A DNA stretch of 64,000 nucleotides from Triglochin maritima (GCA_963682175.1 OY821775.1:35834053-35898052); one strand, 5' to 3'; counted from the stretch's first letter, positions 37,447 to 49,748 are shown. Numbers and translations are program-made. The notes: generated from the sequence alone by a model not told the origin.

Positions 37447-37904
37447 TGTAAAGTCGTGTGAGAGAGAGAGTGGGGTGAGGGAGGTATGGAGTGGAGTGAT
37501 GGGTGTAGTGGGTGAAGGTATGGAGGGGGTATGGGGTAGGTGTTAGGGTTTGTTTATAAAAACCAAAATCTCACCCCATTTTGCTCTTTTGGTTTCCATT
37601 TCGTTTTCCACCCAACACTCACCCATTCTTCTTGCATCCCGGCGACCAGAGGAGGAAGGAGAGGAGCTCCGGTGACGTGGTGAAGGCGCAAGCGAAGGAG
37701 GAGCACCGGGAACGGAGGAAAGAAGGAGAAGGAGCTAGAAGCGACGCCGGAGGAGGAGGAGCTCGCCACACACGTCTTCTTCACGGTGAAAGGTATGCTA
37801 AGTCTTCATAGTAACTCCCCAAGAGGTGTGGGAGTGTAGGGGGCGGCGTTGGTGCCGTTTCCCGGCGAGAAACCCGACTGGACAGAGGTTGAAGACGCTC
37901 TGTT

Positions 37905-38459
37905 CGGTCGACCGATTGAGTGTTCGGTCGACCGAACAGCGTCTAGATGATGCCTGTCCAGAGGGAAAATGCATGTTTCGGTCGACCGGTAGTGGTCTCG
38001 GTCGACCGAGTTTAGTATATATTTGCTTACTGCCCGAAAACGGTCGAACGACGTCTGTGTGACGGTCGACCGTTTATGCCAAATTTTAGCGGGAATATTT
38101 TTATAAGGGTTATATTAGTCCGGTCGACCGGTGGTTGTTCGGTCGACCGATCCCAGTAGATAGGGTAGACAGACCTTCGGCCGACCGAGTGTGTGTCTCG
38201 GTCGACCGAACTGCGCAAAGTCGGTCAAGAGCGTTGACCATCTAAACGGTCGACCGCTCTGGATCCGGTCGACCGACCGCGTGCAGTTTTCCTGTAGTGA
38301 AGTGCCTGTTGATCCGGTTGACCGAAAGAGTTTCGGTCGACCGAATGCAGTGGGCAGGATTCATGCAGTTTTCCTTATTGGTTGAACGGACCCTGGTTCG
38401 ACCGACAGGATATATATGTATATAAAACGTATAGCGTAGACCTTCCAAACGGTCGACCG
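37905..38459. repeat. Paired CGGTCGACCG array (E 5' LTR)
   Basis: Twelve perfect CGGTCGACCG copies plus several one-mismatch copies lie in about 555 bp. Most fall in pairs 19-22 bp apart start to start, with 40-70 bp between pairs. The 3' LTR carries the same array at 42805-43359. Confidence 0.92.
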
Positions 38460-38741
38460 CTAGATTTGACCTTGTTCGACTGGTGGGTCGAATTATCTTT
38501 CCTTGGTGGATTTATCCACATACGTGACGTCGAGCAGAGGCGACTACCGGCTGCCGAGCCCACGGTCGATCACCGGACCTCGGAGCTACGGATTTCACCT
38601 ACGACGAGAGTGTATTTCTGTTGGACCCCTTGTGGATGCCGGTGCGGCAGAGAGGGATGCCTGCCATGCCTGTGTGGGTGGTAGATGCCTTCTTCCCTGG
38701 TGGGGGAAGGGGATGCACTTTCCCTGTGGGGGAAAGCCGAG

Positions 38742-38891
38742 ACCTCCTCGTGTGGGCCTGGATTGGCAGGGGGGATGCCTCCCTATTGCCCCTGTGTGCG
38801 GCTGGGAGATGAGTGCGGCGACCCCCCTCGTGTGGGCCTGGATTGGCAGGGTGGGGGATGTTTCCCATGCCCCTGTGCGCGGCTGGGAGAT
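38742..38891 (+). repeat. Two-copy tandem repeat in E LTR
   Basis: Two units of roughly 80 bp share GTGTGGGCCTGGATTGGCAG and GCGGCTGGGAGATG. The 3' LTR repeats it near 43646-43791. Confidence 0.8.
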
Positions 38892-39319
38892 GGACCGTGG
38901 CGGTTGGGGCATTCATTCGGCCCGAGGCGGATTGCATTGCATGAGCATTCTTGGCATTTTCATCTGTATTTCTGTATATATAGGAGATGTTGGCATACGG
39001 GGTTCCTTTCGGGAACTCAGGCAGATTTTATGTTTCATTTTCAGGGAGCAGGCGGTCTTAGGTTGGTGGTGACCGAGGGGAGTGCCTCCGGGATCGGGTC
39101 CTGTCGTTTCATCTTTTTGTAGAGGTAGTGATTACCGTAGTTATGTTTTAGACATGTAATCACTCTTTTGACACTCTGTATTATGACTTCCACGTGGAGA
39201 TATTTTATATATATATTCTGCTGACTTTTCCCGTAGCGTGCCCTTGTTGACCGTTGACGGTCGTATGTTTGTGTTTTAAATTTGAAAATTTTCTTCCGCT
39301 GTTTCGGGACGTTACAACT

Positions 39320-39332
39320 TGGTATCAGAGCC
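39320..39332 (+). other. Primer-binding site of E (initiator Met tRNA)
   Basis: TGGTATCAGAGCC lies four bases after the LTR end and is a perfect match to the usual site. Confidence 0.95.
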
Positions 39333-39444
39333 TTGATCCCGGCGTATTTTCCAAAGAAACCACCATCGAGTTAGGATTAGAGTCTAGAGGTCCATTGCAT
39401 GCATTCATGATCATTCTGATGTGAGTCTTTTGTTCTGTAGAGTG

Positions 39445-42312
39445 ATGCCTCCGAGACGGGTTGTGCCTGCGGTTGAGACTCGCAGTTCGAGCGAGACCGA
39501 GAGAGAGGATGCCCGGGAGGCAGAGCGCAGAGTCCTGTTCGACACTGTGGAGCGGTTGAGCGGGATGTTAGAGCGCCAGGCAGCGCAGAGTGCGCAGGCG
39601 GGGGCCGGTGCGATGCACGACCGGTTCATGAGGCAGCATCCGCCGACGTTTGCTGGGCAGATGGATGCAGAGGCAGCTGAGGAGTGGATCCTCACTATGC
39701 AGACGATCTTCAGGGCTATCGACTGTACTCCGGAGAAGAAGGTGGACCTGGCCACCTATGTGCTGAGAGGAGCTGCAGCGAACTGGTGGAGGTCGACTTC
39801 GGCAGTTGTGTTCACCGGTCGAGAGGATGTATCATGGGAGGAGTTCGTTGAGGAGTTCAACGAGCAGTACTTTCCGGAGGATGTGCGAGACGGGAAGCGG
39901 GTGGAGTTCCTGACCCTGGAGTAGGGGAGCATGACACTGGAGGAGTACATTGGGAAGTTTAACGCCCTTGAGCGTTACTGTCCGGAGATTTTCGTCACTC
40001 AGGCGCAGAGGTCGATGAAGTTTGTCGGGGGACTCCGGAAGCATCTGAGGACCCGAGTGTTGTCGAGCATGTCGCGCACCTTGGCGGATGCAGTGAAGAG
40101 TGCCACTATCATGGAGAGGGACTACCGGGAGAATTATCAGGATGATAGGAGATCGGTAGGGAGATCCTCTGGGAGGCCAGGAGGGCAGAGTTCGGGGAAG
40201 TCGGGCAAGAGGCCCCGGATCGAGGCAGCAGGGGCGCCGCAGCCAGAGGCGTGCAGGAGCTGTGGCAGAGTGCACACAGGGCGCTGCTTTCGGCTGGTTA
40301 CTTGTCATGGTTGTGGTCAGCAGGGCCACTTCGTCAGGGACTACCCTAGCAAGGGCGCTGGACCGAGCAGACCTCCGGGACTTCCGAGTGTCAGTGGCGG
40401 CGGAGCTAGGAGACCTGCAGCACCGCAGCAGGGTCAGCGCACTGGACGAGTCTTCACTATCCAGGCAGAGGAGGCGAGGGATGCCAGCACCGTCGTGGAA
40501 GGTACACTTCTTGTGGCAGGTTTAGAGGCTAGAGTGCTTTTTGATTGTGGCGCGACACACTCGTTCATCTCGGAGCGATTTGCGGGAGTGTTGGGTTGTA
40601 CCCTTGCGATGTTGACTGCCACTTTGGAGGTCAGCACACCCCTGGGTCTGGTGGGCACTGTGGGGAGCTTCATCCCCGACGCCACGGTTGTTTCGGGAGA
40701 CCAAGATTTTATGGCAGATCTGGTCTTGCTACCGATGGAGGACTTCGACGTTATTCTGGGGATGGACTGGCTGTCCCGGCATGACGTGCGTGTCCTTTGC
40801 CGTGAGAGGAAGGTTTTGATTCCGAGGATGGGGTTGCCTGATATCATGATTAGAGGAGTCAGGAACAGAGGAGGCCGCATTGTGGTGTCAGCTTTGAGGG
40901 CTCAGAGGTTGATACAGCAGGGTTGTAGAGCGTTTCTGGCGACGCTGGTTGTTCCAGAGGCTGAGTCTCTGAGGCTGGACGAGATAGATGTGGTGCGGGA
41001 GTTTACAGAGGTGTTTCCAGATGATATTCCAGGATTGCCACCTCTGTGAGAGATGGACTTTTGCATTGAGCTGGCAGCAGACACCTCACCGCAGTCGAAG
41101 GCCCCGTACAGGATGGCACCCGCGGAGTTGGCAGAGTTGAAGAAGCAGCTACAGGAGCTGATGGAGGCTGGATTCATCAGACCGAGTGTCTCACGTTGGG
41201 GCGCGCCAGTGCTGTTTGTGAAGAAGAAGGACGGGTCTTTGCGGATGTGCATTGACTATAGGATGCTGAACATGGTCACCATCAAGAATAGGTATCCCCT
41301 ACTTAGGATTGAGGACCTGTTCGATCAGTTGCAGTCAGCGAAGGTCTTCTCTAAGATCGACCTACGCTCAGGATACCATCAGTTGAGGATCCGAGAGGAG
41401 GATGTCCAGAAGACAGCATTCAGGACCAGATATGGGCACTATGAGTTTTTGGTGATGCCTTTTGGGTTGACGAATGCTCCGGCAGCTTTCATGGATCTGA
41501 TGAACCGGACGTTCAGGCAGTACTTGGATTGTTGTGTCGTTGTCTTTGTGGATGATATCCTGATTTACTCACCCGATGTGGAGCAGCACAGAGAGCACCT
41601 GCGGATTGTACTTAGCATTTTGAGAGACCAGAGGTTGTATGCTAAGTTTTCGAAGTGCGAATTCTGGTTGGACAGAGTCGCATTTCTGGGTCACATTGTT
41701 TCTGCAGAGGGTATTTCGGTGGATCCGGCGAAGGTAGAGGCAGTGACTGAGTGGAGAGCCCCTACGAGCGTGACGGAGATCAGGAGCTTTGTTGGATTGG
41801 CGGGTTACTACCGTCGCTTCATCAAAGACTTCTCGAGGTTAGCTGCACCTCTAACTGCCCTGACGCAGAAGGGAGTCACTTTTGTTTGGTCCCAGAAGTG
41901 CGAGGACAGCTTTCAGGAGCTGAAGAGACGACTGACGACAACTCCAGTTTTGACTCTGCCGAGCGGCACAGGAGGTTTTGTGGTCTACAGCGACGCATCA
42001 GGCATTGGTTTGGGTTGCGTGTTGATGCAGCACGGGAGGGTGATTGCATACGCGTCGAGGAAGTTGAAGACCCATGAGAAGAATGACCCGACACATGTGA
42101 TAGAGATTGCAGTGTCTGAGATCCGGCAGGACTTGTCACTTGAGGAGAGGCCAGTTGAGATCATCGATCGGATGGACCATCAGCTCAGGAGGAGGACCAT
42201 TCCGATGGTTAAGGTCAGATGGCAGCATCACAGTGAGCGCGAGGCCACCTGGGAGATCGAGGAGGAAGTTCGGAAGCAGTATCCAGAGCTGTTTGGTAAG
42301 TTACCTTTCTGA
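39445..42312 (+). pseudogene. Chromodomain-Gypsy gag-pol with integrase deleted
   Basis: This is the polyprotein of a Tekay/Del-like Gypsy element. The start is MPPRRVVP at 39445. Gag has HPPTFAGQMDAEAAEEW and NWWRS. The knuckle CHGCGQQGHFVRDY has lost its last Cys (now Tyr). The protease motif reads FDCGATHSFIS instead of FDSGATHSFIS. RT is well preserved, with [30 protein letters not shown] and [10 protein letters not shown], then [11 protein letters not shown] of RNase H. Stops at 39922-39924 (TAG for CAG) and 41047-41049 (TGA for CGA) break it. After [12 protein letters not shown], the frame jumps straight into the chromodomain end ([12 protein letters not shown]...KVRWQHH), ending at 42312. 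The rest of RNase H and all of integrase are missing, in frame. Confidence 0.93.
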
Positions 42313-42331
42313 TTTCGGGGCGAAATCCTTT

Positions 42332-42345
42332 TAAGGAGGGTGGAT
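42332..42345 (+). other. Polypurine tract of E
   Basis: AAGGAGGGTGGAT directly precedes the 3' LTR start TGTAAAG. Confidence 0.85.
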
Positions 42346-44209
42346 TGTAAAGTCGTGTGAGAGAGAGAGTGGGGGTGAGGGAGGTATGGAGTGGAGTGAT
42401 GGGTGTAGTGGGTGAAGGTATGGAGGGGGTATGGGGTAGGTGTTAGGGTTTGTTTATAAAAACCAAAATCTCACCCCATTTTGCTCTTTTGGTTTCCATT
42501 TCGTTTTCCACCCAACACTCACCCATTCTTCTTGCATCCCGGCGACCAGAGGAGGAAGGAGAGGAGCTCCGGCGACGTGGTGAAGGCACAAGCGAAGGAG
42601 GAGCACCGGGAACGGAGGAAAGAAGGAGAAGGAGCTAGAAGCGACGCCGGAGGAGGAGGAGCTCGCCACACACGTCTTCTTCACGGTGAAAGGTATGCCA
42701 AGTCTTCATAGTAACTCCCCAAGAGGTGTGGGAGTGTAGGGGGCGGCGTTGGTGCCGTTTCCCGGCGAGAAACCCGACTGGACAGAGGTTGAAGACGCTC
42801 TGTTCGGTCGACCGATTGAGTGTTCGGTCGACCGAACAGCGTCTCGATGATGCCTGTCCAGAGGGAAAATGCATGTTTCGGTCGACCGGTAGTGGTCTCG
42901 GTCGACCGAGTTTAGTATATATTTGCTTACTGCCCGAAAACGGTCGAACGACGTCTGTGTGACGGTCGACCGTTTATGCAAAATTTTAGCGGGAATATTT
43001 TTATAAGGGTTATATTAGTCCGGTCGACCGGTGGTTGTTCGGTCGACCGATCCCAGTAGATAGGGTAGACAGACCTTCGGCCGACCGAGTGTGTGTCTCG
43101 GTCGACCGAACTGCGCAAAGTCGGTCAAGAGCGTTGACCATCTAAACGGTCGACCGCTCTAGATCCGGTCGACCGACCGCGTGTAGTTTTCCTGTAGTGA
43201 AGTGCATGTTGATCCGGTTGACCGAAAGAGTTTCGGTCGACCGAATGCAATGGGCAGGATTCATGCAGTTTTCCTTATCGGTTGAACGGACCCTGGTTCG
43301 ACCGACAGGATATATATGTACATAAAACGTATAGCGTAGACCTTCCAAACGGTCGACCGCTAGATTTGACCTTGTTCGACTGGTGGGTCGAATTATCTTT
43401 CCTTGGTGGATTTATCTACATACGTGACGTCGAGCAGAGGCGACTACCGGCTGCCAAGCCCACGGTCGATCACCGGACCTCGGAGCTACGGATTTCACCT
43501 ACGACGAGAGCGTATTTCTGTTGGACCCCTTGTGGATGCCGGTGCGGCAGAGAGGGATGCCTGCCATGCCTGTGTGGGTGGTAGATGCCTTCTTCCCTGG
43601 TGGGGGAAGGGGATGCACTTTCCCTGTGGGGAAAGCCGAGACCTCCTCGTGTGGGCCTGGATTGGCAGGGGGGATGCCTCCCTATTGCCCCTGTGTGCGG
43701 CTGGGAGATGAGTGTGGCGACCCCCCTCGTGTGGGCCTGGATTGGCAGGGTGGGGGATGTTTCCCATGCCCCTGTGCGCGGCTGGGAGATGGACCGTGGC
43801 GGTTGGGACATTCATTGGGCCCGAGGCGGATTGCATTGCATGAGCATTCTTGGCATTTTCATCTGTATTTCTGTATATATAGGAGATGTTGGCATACGGG
43901 GTTCCTTTCGGGAACTCAGGCAGATTTTATGTTTCATTTTCAGGGAGCAGGCGGTCTTAGGTTGGTGGTGACCGAGGGGAGTGCCTCCAGGATCGGGTCC
44001 TGTCGTTTCATCTTTTTGTAGAGGTAGTGATTACCGTAGTTATGTTTTAGACATGTAATCACTCTTTTGACACTCTGTATTATGACTTCCACGTGGAGAT
44101 ATTTTATATATATATTCTGCTGACTTTTCCAGTAGTGTGCCCTTGTTGACCGTTGACGGTCGTATGTTTGTGTTTTAAATTTGAAAATTTTCTTCCGCTG
44201 TTTCGGGAC
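42346..44209 (+). repeat. 3' LTR of E, end missing
   Basis: This is a near-identical copy of the 5' LTR through TTTCGGGAC. The final gttaca is replaced by TRIM sequence at 44210. Confidence 0.92.
42805..43359. repeat. Paired CGGTCGACCG array (E 3' LTR)
   Basis: This has the same copies and pair spacing as in the 5' LTR. Confidence 0.92.
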
Positions 44210-44395
44210 CCCCAAAGTTTAGTCCCACATTGCTTAACATGAGAATGTTGGGGTGAGATATAAAGACATGAGCCTACTATCATAACACTTACCAACTTAA
44301 GTTTTGTGGCAATAGGTGGGTGTTGTGGGCCAGTGGGCACATGGGTGACGGACCGGGACCCGGGCTCGATGCGTGTTCGGGGACGGGACGTTACA
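44210..44395 (+). repeat. TRIM LTR 1 (5' end missing)
   Basis: The 186 bp sequence is the same as TRIM LTR 2 and 3 except for the missing TGTAAAAC start. It has ATATAAAG and the end GGGACGTTACA. Confidence 0.88.
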
Positions 44396-44498
44396 GATGG
44401 TATCAGAGCCTGAACCAGCCAGAATTGTGGGAACTAAGTGCTACACCTAAAGGGTGGGAGCCACCTCTAGAATCCCACAACGCCTGGTGATTGAGTGG
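44396..44498 (+). other. TRIM interior 1, left part, with primer site
   Basis: Primer site TGGTATCAGAGCCTG at 44398. There is no ORF. The interior stops at AGTGG (44494-44498), the TSD of element C, and resumes at 50932-50973 with the polypurine tract CAAGTGGGGTAGG. Confidence 0.88.
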
Positions 44499-45675
44499 TG
44501 GTGAGAATTTTAATTTTATACCGCAAGTGCACGGCGTCAATGGAGACGTGGCAAATACGGGTCGAACACAAGGAGGGAGAGATTTCGTTGTTTATGTTGT
44601 TTCGATTGATGGGAAAGAAGTAGAGAAGAATCAATTAGGGTTTTTGGGGTTTTTGGTTTAATTAACTAAACTACGAAACAAAAGCAATTAAAATTAAAAC
44701 AAGAACAAAGAAGAGAATTCCGTCGGGTGGAGGTCTAGACTTAGGTTTAGATTGGAGAATGGAGAAACTTGAAATAAATCATGTTAGTTATGAAGCATTA
44801 CAAGATAAATGATTTAACATAAACTCAAGTAATCAAAATATACTAATCACGAACTTAAAACAATAACATGCATTCATCTTCTCTACCCCTAATTCCATCA
44901 CCTCCACCCTTTGGAAAGAGTTAAAACTCATAGAGGGAGGAAGAAGAAAGGATCCTAGAGACATTAAAAGAAAATAAAAACAAAACAAAATAAAACAGAA
45001 ATTTATTACTAATGATCCAAGACCAAAGGTTCAAAGATGTGTTACATTCGTCCTACAGGGCTATTTATAGCCGATATAGGGGATACCAATACATAAAAGG
45101 ATAGTACACGCGTCGACCCGACACTGGACAAAAATCGGGCACACAGATCAATGACTGGGCGGCGGAAATGCCGCATATTGAAGGTGTTGTGCGGCGAAAA
45201 CGCCGCACAATCAGGTCTGCTCGGGTCCGGATTTTGGTCATGTGTTTATGGTATGATTTGATCTTTATTTACGCGTCTGGATGATTCTTTCCATTGTCTT
45301 GAACTCCGGATTAATTCCTTCCATTGTTGGAGATTTATATTTGACTTTTCTTTTGACTTTTCCAACAAAATAACTTGATCCTTTTCTTTTGCAATCAGGT
45401 CCTTGGTATTTTGCAATTAAGCCCTTGACCTTTTTGTAATTAGCTCCTTGAATGCTTTTATGCTTGGATGCATTTCCATTTGAAACCCGATAAACTTGAA
45501 TTCGGTCTTTATGATAGAAATGAATCTTTTGCACACGTTTATGCCCGGAATGTGGGTAATTTGCAATCAGGTCCCTGTATTCTGTAAATACGACTAAACA
45601 CATACCTTAGTAGCATTTATTGATATAAAAATAATCTAAATGAAAGACATATGATACAATGTATGCAATGCATCA
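44499..45675 (-). repeat. 3' LTR of C
   Basis: The 1177 bp LTR has TATAAATA (minus) at 45062-45069 and a palindrome pair at 45159-45174 and 45189-45208 (32 bp apart). The purine tract AGGTGTGGGGGTATT abuts it at 45676. Confidence 0.93.
45159..45208. repeat. Palindrome pair in C LTR
   Basis: GCGGCGGAAATGCCGC and GTGCGGCGAAAACGCCGCAC are centred at 45166.5 and 45198.5. They lie upstream of the TATA box on the element strand. The 5' LTR has the same pair at 50410-50459. Confidence 0.88.
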
Positions 45676-46874
45676 AATACCCCCACACCTAGATTTTGCT
45701 AGTCCCTAGCAAAACAAAATATAAGAAAATGAAAACAGGGAAATCCTAACTCACTTTCGTAGGAATCACGGTTGCACTTAGCATGTGCAACAAGCCTTTA
45801 AACCTCTTTGTTGCCAAGGAGGAGGAGTGTTGTCTCCTGAGGGTTTTCAGCGGATATACCCACAAAATCCTATCAACATTTCATTAATAGTTCTCAATAT
45901 CCCTACCTCAACCTTATACATCTTACTGAAAATTCTTGCATGCTCATTATATAAATCTAACTCATTAAAAATATGACTTGGTCTTTATTCCTCCAACATT
46001 CACACCACTAACCCTTCTAAACATGTTATTACTTAAATTATTTTGCACGCCTCCTCTGGTGGTGAAGTATCATTCGGATCAACCATGGCATGGATCATTC
46101 TTTTAGCTTTCGGCCTTGAGTATTATTATTATTTTTTTCTTTTCTTTTCTTCCGTGATTCAACACATTTGCTTTTTGACACTTTTACCCTTTTGCATTCG
46201 TGTAGCGAGTTTGGTCGATAATCCCGAGCTGGTAGACTCAAGTTACCGGGTTTCAAGATACCCCTACGGACCAGTGACTCAAAGGCTTGGGCTTTTGTAA
46301 TCATTTTGCAAAATGTGTTTTCTTCACTTTATTCCTTTATTTTTATTTTTATTTTCCTCAAGGCTTAATTGCTATTAGAAGTCCACACTTCCCGGTATAT
46401 TTTCCTCAACCTCTGCTTTTTATCAACCACTTCAAAGATTTGATTCATCCAATTTAAGTGCATACATGTCTTAAAGGGCAATGGGTTATTTCTTTGGAAC
46501 TTAGATTTATGTCACAATTTCTACAAGCAGAACTATATAATAAGGAACAAAAACTCAATGCAATTTGTACACGGGTTTTAGCAGTTCAATCTTAAGCTAT
46601 GTCATGAAACATTGATGATTTTTTTTTTTTTTAACAAAATAAAACAAACAAATAGATATATACATAGATAAACACCCCCCCCCCCCCCCACACCTAAATC
46701 ATGCATTGTCCTCAATGAATGTGAGCAAGATACTACATAGATTTATGCATAAAAAAAAAGGAAAGATCTCACCAACGTGAAGTACAAAGGAAAGTTCATG
46801 GCTCTGTTGATGGACAAAAACCCGAATTCCCTCAAAAACCTGTGAGATGCTAAAGAAGGGATAAATACAACAGA

Positions 46875-46907
<33 letters not shown>

Positions 46908-46985
46908 TACATATATAACTATGTACAAACATAACTTCCCATCTTCATTTGTCAAGAGACATCAAATGGAAACTTCAAGAGTGGG
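45676..46985 (-). other. 3' non-coding region of C
   Basis: This has two purine tracts (45676-45690 and 46675-46690), the GAGGACAATGCATG block near 46700, an (ATTT)n run at 46876-46905, and a T run near 46620. No ORF is supported. Confidence 0.75.
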
Positions 46986-48461
46986 TCAGTGCACCTGAAA
47001 AGGAAACATGACACCACGTGGGGCCAGAAAATGCATGTGTGGGCCGCCTTCACAAAAAGCGCTAGATGAAATGAGAGGTTCATGAATTGGACGCAAAGGC
47101 GTCTCATTCAACGGATCAAACTGAAAGAGCTTGAACCTCTCGAGAGTTTGGGAATTAAGGGGCAACGGAAGAGGAGTTTCTCCCGTTGCGGTGTTGAAGT
47201 TATGATCATCAATCCAAACTCTCCAACCAACTGGCTGGTGTGTCGGAACGAGGTCAAGAACCTCGTTAGGCATGTCCGACACACCAGGCGAACAAAAAGT
47301 GGGTCTCATACCCAAGGTATTTTCTAAGGCGCTTCTAATACCCTCATGAGCTATGTGGTTGTTTGATGTTCCATCATTTCCAAGATGATCAGGAACAATG
47401 GTGAGAGGCAGACTCTCATCAGGTTGTTTGAAATTGAGGGTACTAGGGAGATCTTGCTCCACCAGAGCTGAGTCCTTAAGAGGCACAACATGAAGATCAT
47501 GTGGCTCAAGGGCCACGGGGCACGAAGATAAGGCACAATCCTGGGCCGACTCATGATGAAATTGGTCAATGTGTATCGAATCCTCCACTAAGTGATCGTG
47601 AATTGAAACCCCAAGTCCTTCAGACTGACTAGGAGTTTGGCTTTGACAGATTGTGCTTTGAATTTGTGGATGTGGTGGTGGTTCGATATCAAAAGGTGGA
47701 TCCTCATGTTGACACGAAAAATTACTCTCCTTACGTTCACCTAATTGTTGTATCATTTGACTCAAGTGCGATGTTATATTTTGTACGGATCGTTGAGTGG
47801 ATTCCATGTACGTAAGGAAAGTTTGTTCCAAGGAATTAGGTACGTGGTCAGCTATGAGGTCCAAGTTTGAGCTTGTGAAATTATGGGATTGGGTGTTGAT
47901 GGGCTGAGAATAATGATTTGACGTGGGGAGTTGGTAGAATTCTGGGTATTCGGGAGGAGGATACTGAGGTGAAAATGAAGTATAAGAATTTGGATAGGAA
48001 TTGTTTCTCCACGAATCCATCACTCTCGGGTTGTACGCGGATGCGTAATAGTCATTTTAAGCGTTTTGGGAAAAAGTATGCTCATACTCAGGCTCTGGGG
48101 GAACATAAGGGCATTCCCCGATAACATGACCACTCAACCCACAACAGTCGCACGGTACGGCTACTGGAGCCACCGGTGCACTCATGTTGTCTGTCCTACG
48201 CATGAAGGAGGCAAAAGTTTGTTGTAATGTCTCAGTTTGTTGACCAGCATATGATCCGACATAACTAGATTGTGGTCTAGCAGTCGGTGCCTCTCTCATG
48301 TTACCCCAATATAAAGATTGCTCAGTCATACAATTAGGATTGTCCCAACCATATGGGGTGTTAGTCTGAGCCACCCCAGGTTGCAAGGTTTTAGAATACC
48401 AGGAAGCATTGTCCTGGTCCCAACAATGATATGGATGGTTGCTCATGTAACCATCCATCAA
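46986..48461 (-). pseudogene. CCHC protein ORF of C, one nonsense codon
   Basis: This encodes the family protein, starting MMDGYMSNHPYHCWD at 48461. The CCHC knuckle CDCCGLSGHVIGEC is intact. One in-frame TAA (about 48058) lies just after FSQNA, where D has CAT. Otherwise the frame is open to the stop at 46986, with the C-terminal PVGWRVWIDDHNF domain. From the internal ATG at 48023 it could still make 345 residues lacking the knuckle. Confidence 0.87.
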
Positions 48462-49724
48462 AACACTCTTGAGTCAAGTACTCTTACCCTTATGAGGCTA
48501 AGCAAGCACAAGTTCTCGACTCGACCCTAAAATGCTAATAGATAATGTAAAGGGGAGGAGACTAGAACGTATAAATAGGTGAGAAGAAGATGACTCAGAG
48601 GAGAAGGAAAACTTAACTCTAAAGATAGATAAGAGGGTCGGTCAGAGGTTTCCTAAGAAAGCACGGTTCAAACAATCCTAGACCTAGTGTCGCTTAGATC
48701 TAGACGACTCCTAACTGGTTGAGTCGAATTGATTTGCTTGATTCACCTCCCTCACCAATCAAACCAAGTTGGCCAGTTAGTGTATAGCTAGTGGGGGCGC
48801 TTCCGACAGAGTCGGTGCCAATTAGACAACCACGTCGCTTGGAAGACTTTCGTCAACACAAAAACACTTTCTAGACACCAAATTGAATTCAATTAGCTTC
48901 AGGTCATAGCAAGTTAAACCAATCTCCTCCTTAATTGAGTCCGAGTCCTTAGGGGTCAATGTCTAATTGATTTTAATTTTAGGCTTGGGTGACACTTGAG
49001 AATTGTGATTTGTGGGCCACGGAAGGGTGATGAAATCCCCATCGTATTTTTTTCCTATGGAGTTGCCCTTAAGATAGTTTAACTTAGATCTAACAAAGAT
49101 AGTCAAACAATGGTCTTTTTAATGGGGGCAATTGCAAGGTTGTATGCAAATTAAATTATATGCTTAAATGTAGTCGTTAAAAACTGCGATACGTACCTTG
49201 TCTCCAGCACTCTTCAACAAAAATAATTTGCAATAATTTAGCAAGAATAATGCAAACAAAACATTATATGATGCATGCACTAAGGTCTTTCTAATTTTGC
49301 CAATTTTTAGGTCAGAGTTGAGTTATTACTAATTATGGAATTTTTGACCCTAACACGTGCAATTCTACGAAAGGAAACTTTTCGAAAATTCAGATTATAC
49401 GAGAAAGGCAAGAAAAGTTACCTCCGCAATGCTCAGACAGGTTCGCCGCCTGCTCTCGGAATTTCCAGTAGCTCAATGCGACCAATCCACGATGTAGACG
49501 ACCCCAGAGAAAAATGACGCCCAGAAACCTTACTGGTGCGGCGAATTCGCCGCAAGTTGTTCTTCAGGTGCGGCGATTTCGCCGCTCGTTTAGCTCCAAA
49601 TGTGCCCGGATTTCTCCGCGCACTCTGTTGTCCCCTGAAACACAAATCCAAATACTTAGATTGCGCACAAGATAAACAGGATAAAATCGAAAACACAAAA
49701 ACAACAAAAAAAATCTACGTCGCC
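48462..49724 (-). other. Leader of C with palindrome pair
   Basis: The 1.26 kb non-coding leader has palindromes TGCGGCGAATTCGCCGCA (49537-49554) and GCGGCGATTTCGCCGC (49570-49585), centred 32 bp apart, the same spacing as in its LTR. Confidence 0.8.
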
Positions 49725-49742
49725 TCCCCGGCAACGGCGCCA
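49725..49742 (-). other. Primer-binding site of C (Asp tRNA)
   Basis: On the minus strand it reads TGGCGCCGTTGCCGGGGA, a perfect match to the complement of the plant Asp tRNA 3' end, six bases from the LTR. Confidence 0.95.
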
Positions 49743-49748
49743 AAAACT

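Larger units (their letters stand above)
37447..39316 (+). repeat. 5' LTR of E
   Basis: The 1870 bp LTR runs TGTAAAGTCG to GACGTTACA. It has TATA-like boxes near 37551 and 38975-38982. The CGGTCGACCG array (37905-38459) and a two-copy tandem repeat (38742-38891) lie between them. Long ORFs inside are GC-rich chance frames. By eye it differs from the 3' LTR at about 25 sites, mostly transitions. Confidence 0.92.

Noticed and set aside
37905..38459. Reading the regularly spaced palindromes as a CRISPR array
   Set aside because: The repeats are short and paired, spacers are unequal and duplicated between LTRs, and the context is a plant retrotransposon.
38503..39122. Long frames up to 189 codons in the E LTR, repeated at 43403-44021
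   Set aside because: GC-rich tandem repeat DNA is open in many frames on both strands. The position within LTRs explains the repetition.
45265..45603. 112-codon minus-strand frame, repeated at 50516-50854
   Set aside because: It lies in both LTRs of C upstream of the TATA box. It is preserved only because the LTRs are young duplicates.
46620..46905. Poly-T, poly-C and (ATTT)n runs as a centromeric or satellite signal
   Set aside because: They are short simple-sequence runs inside the 3' region of C, without a higher-order repeat.
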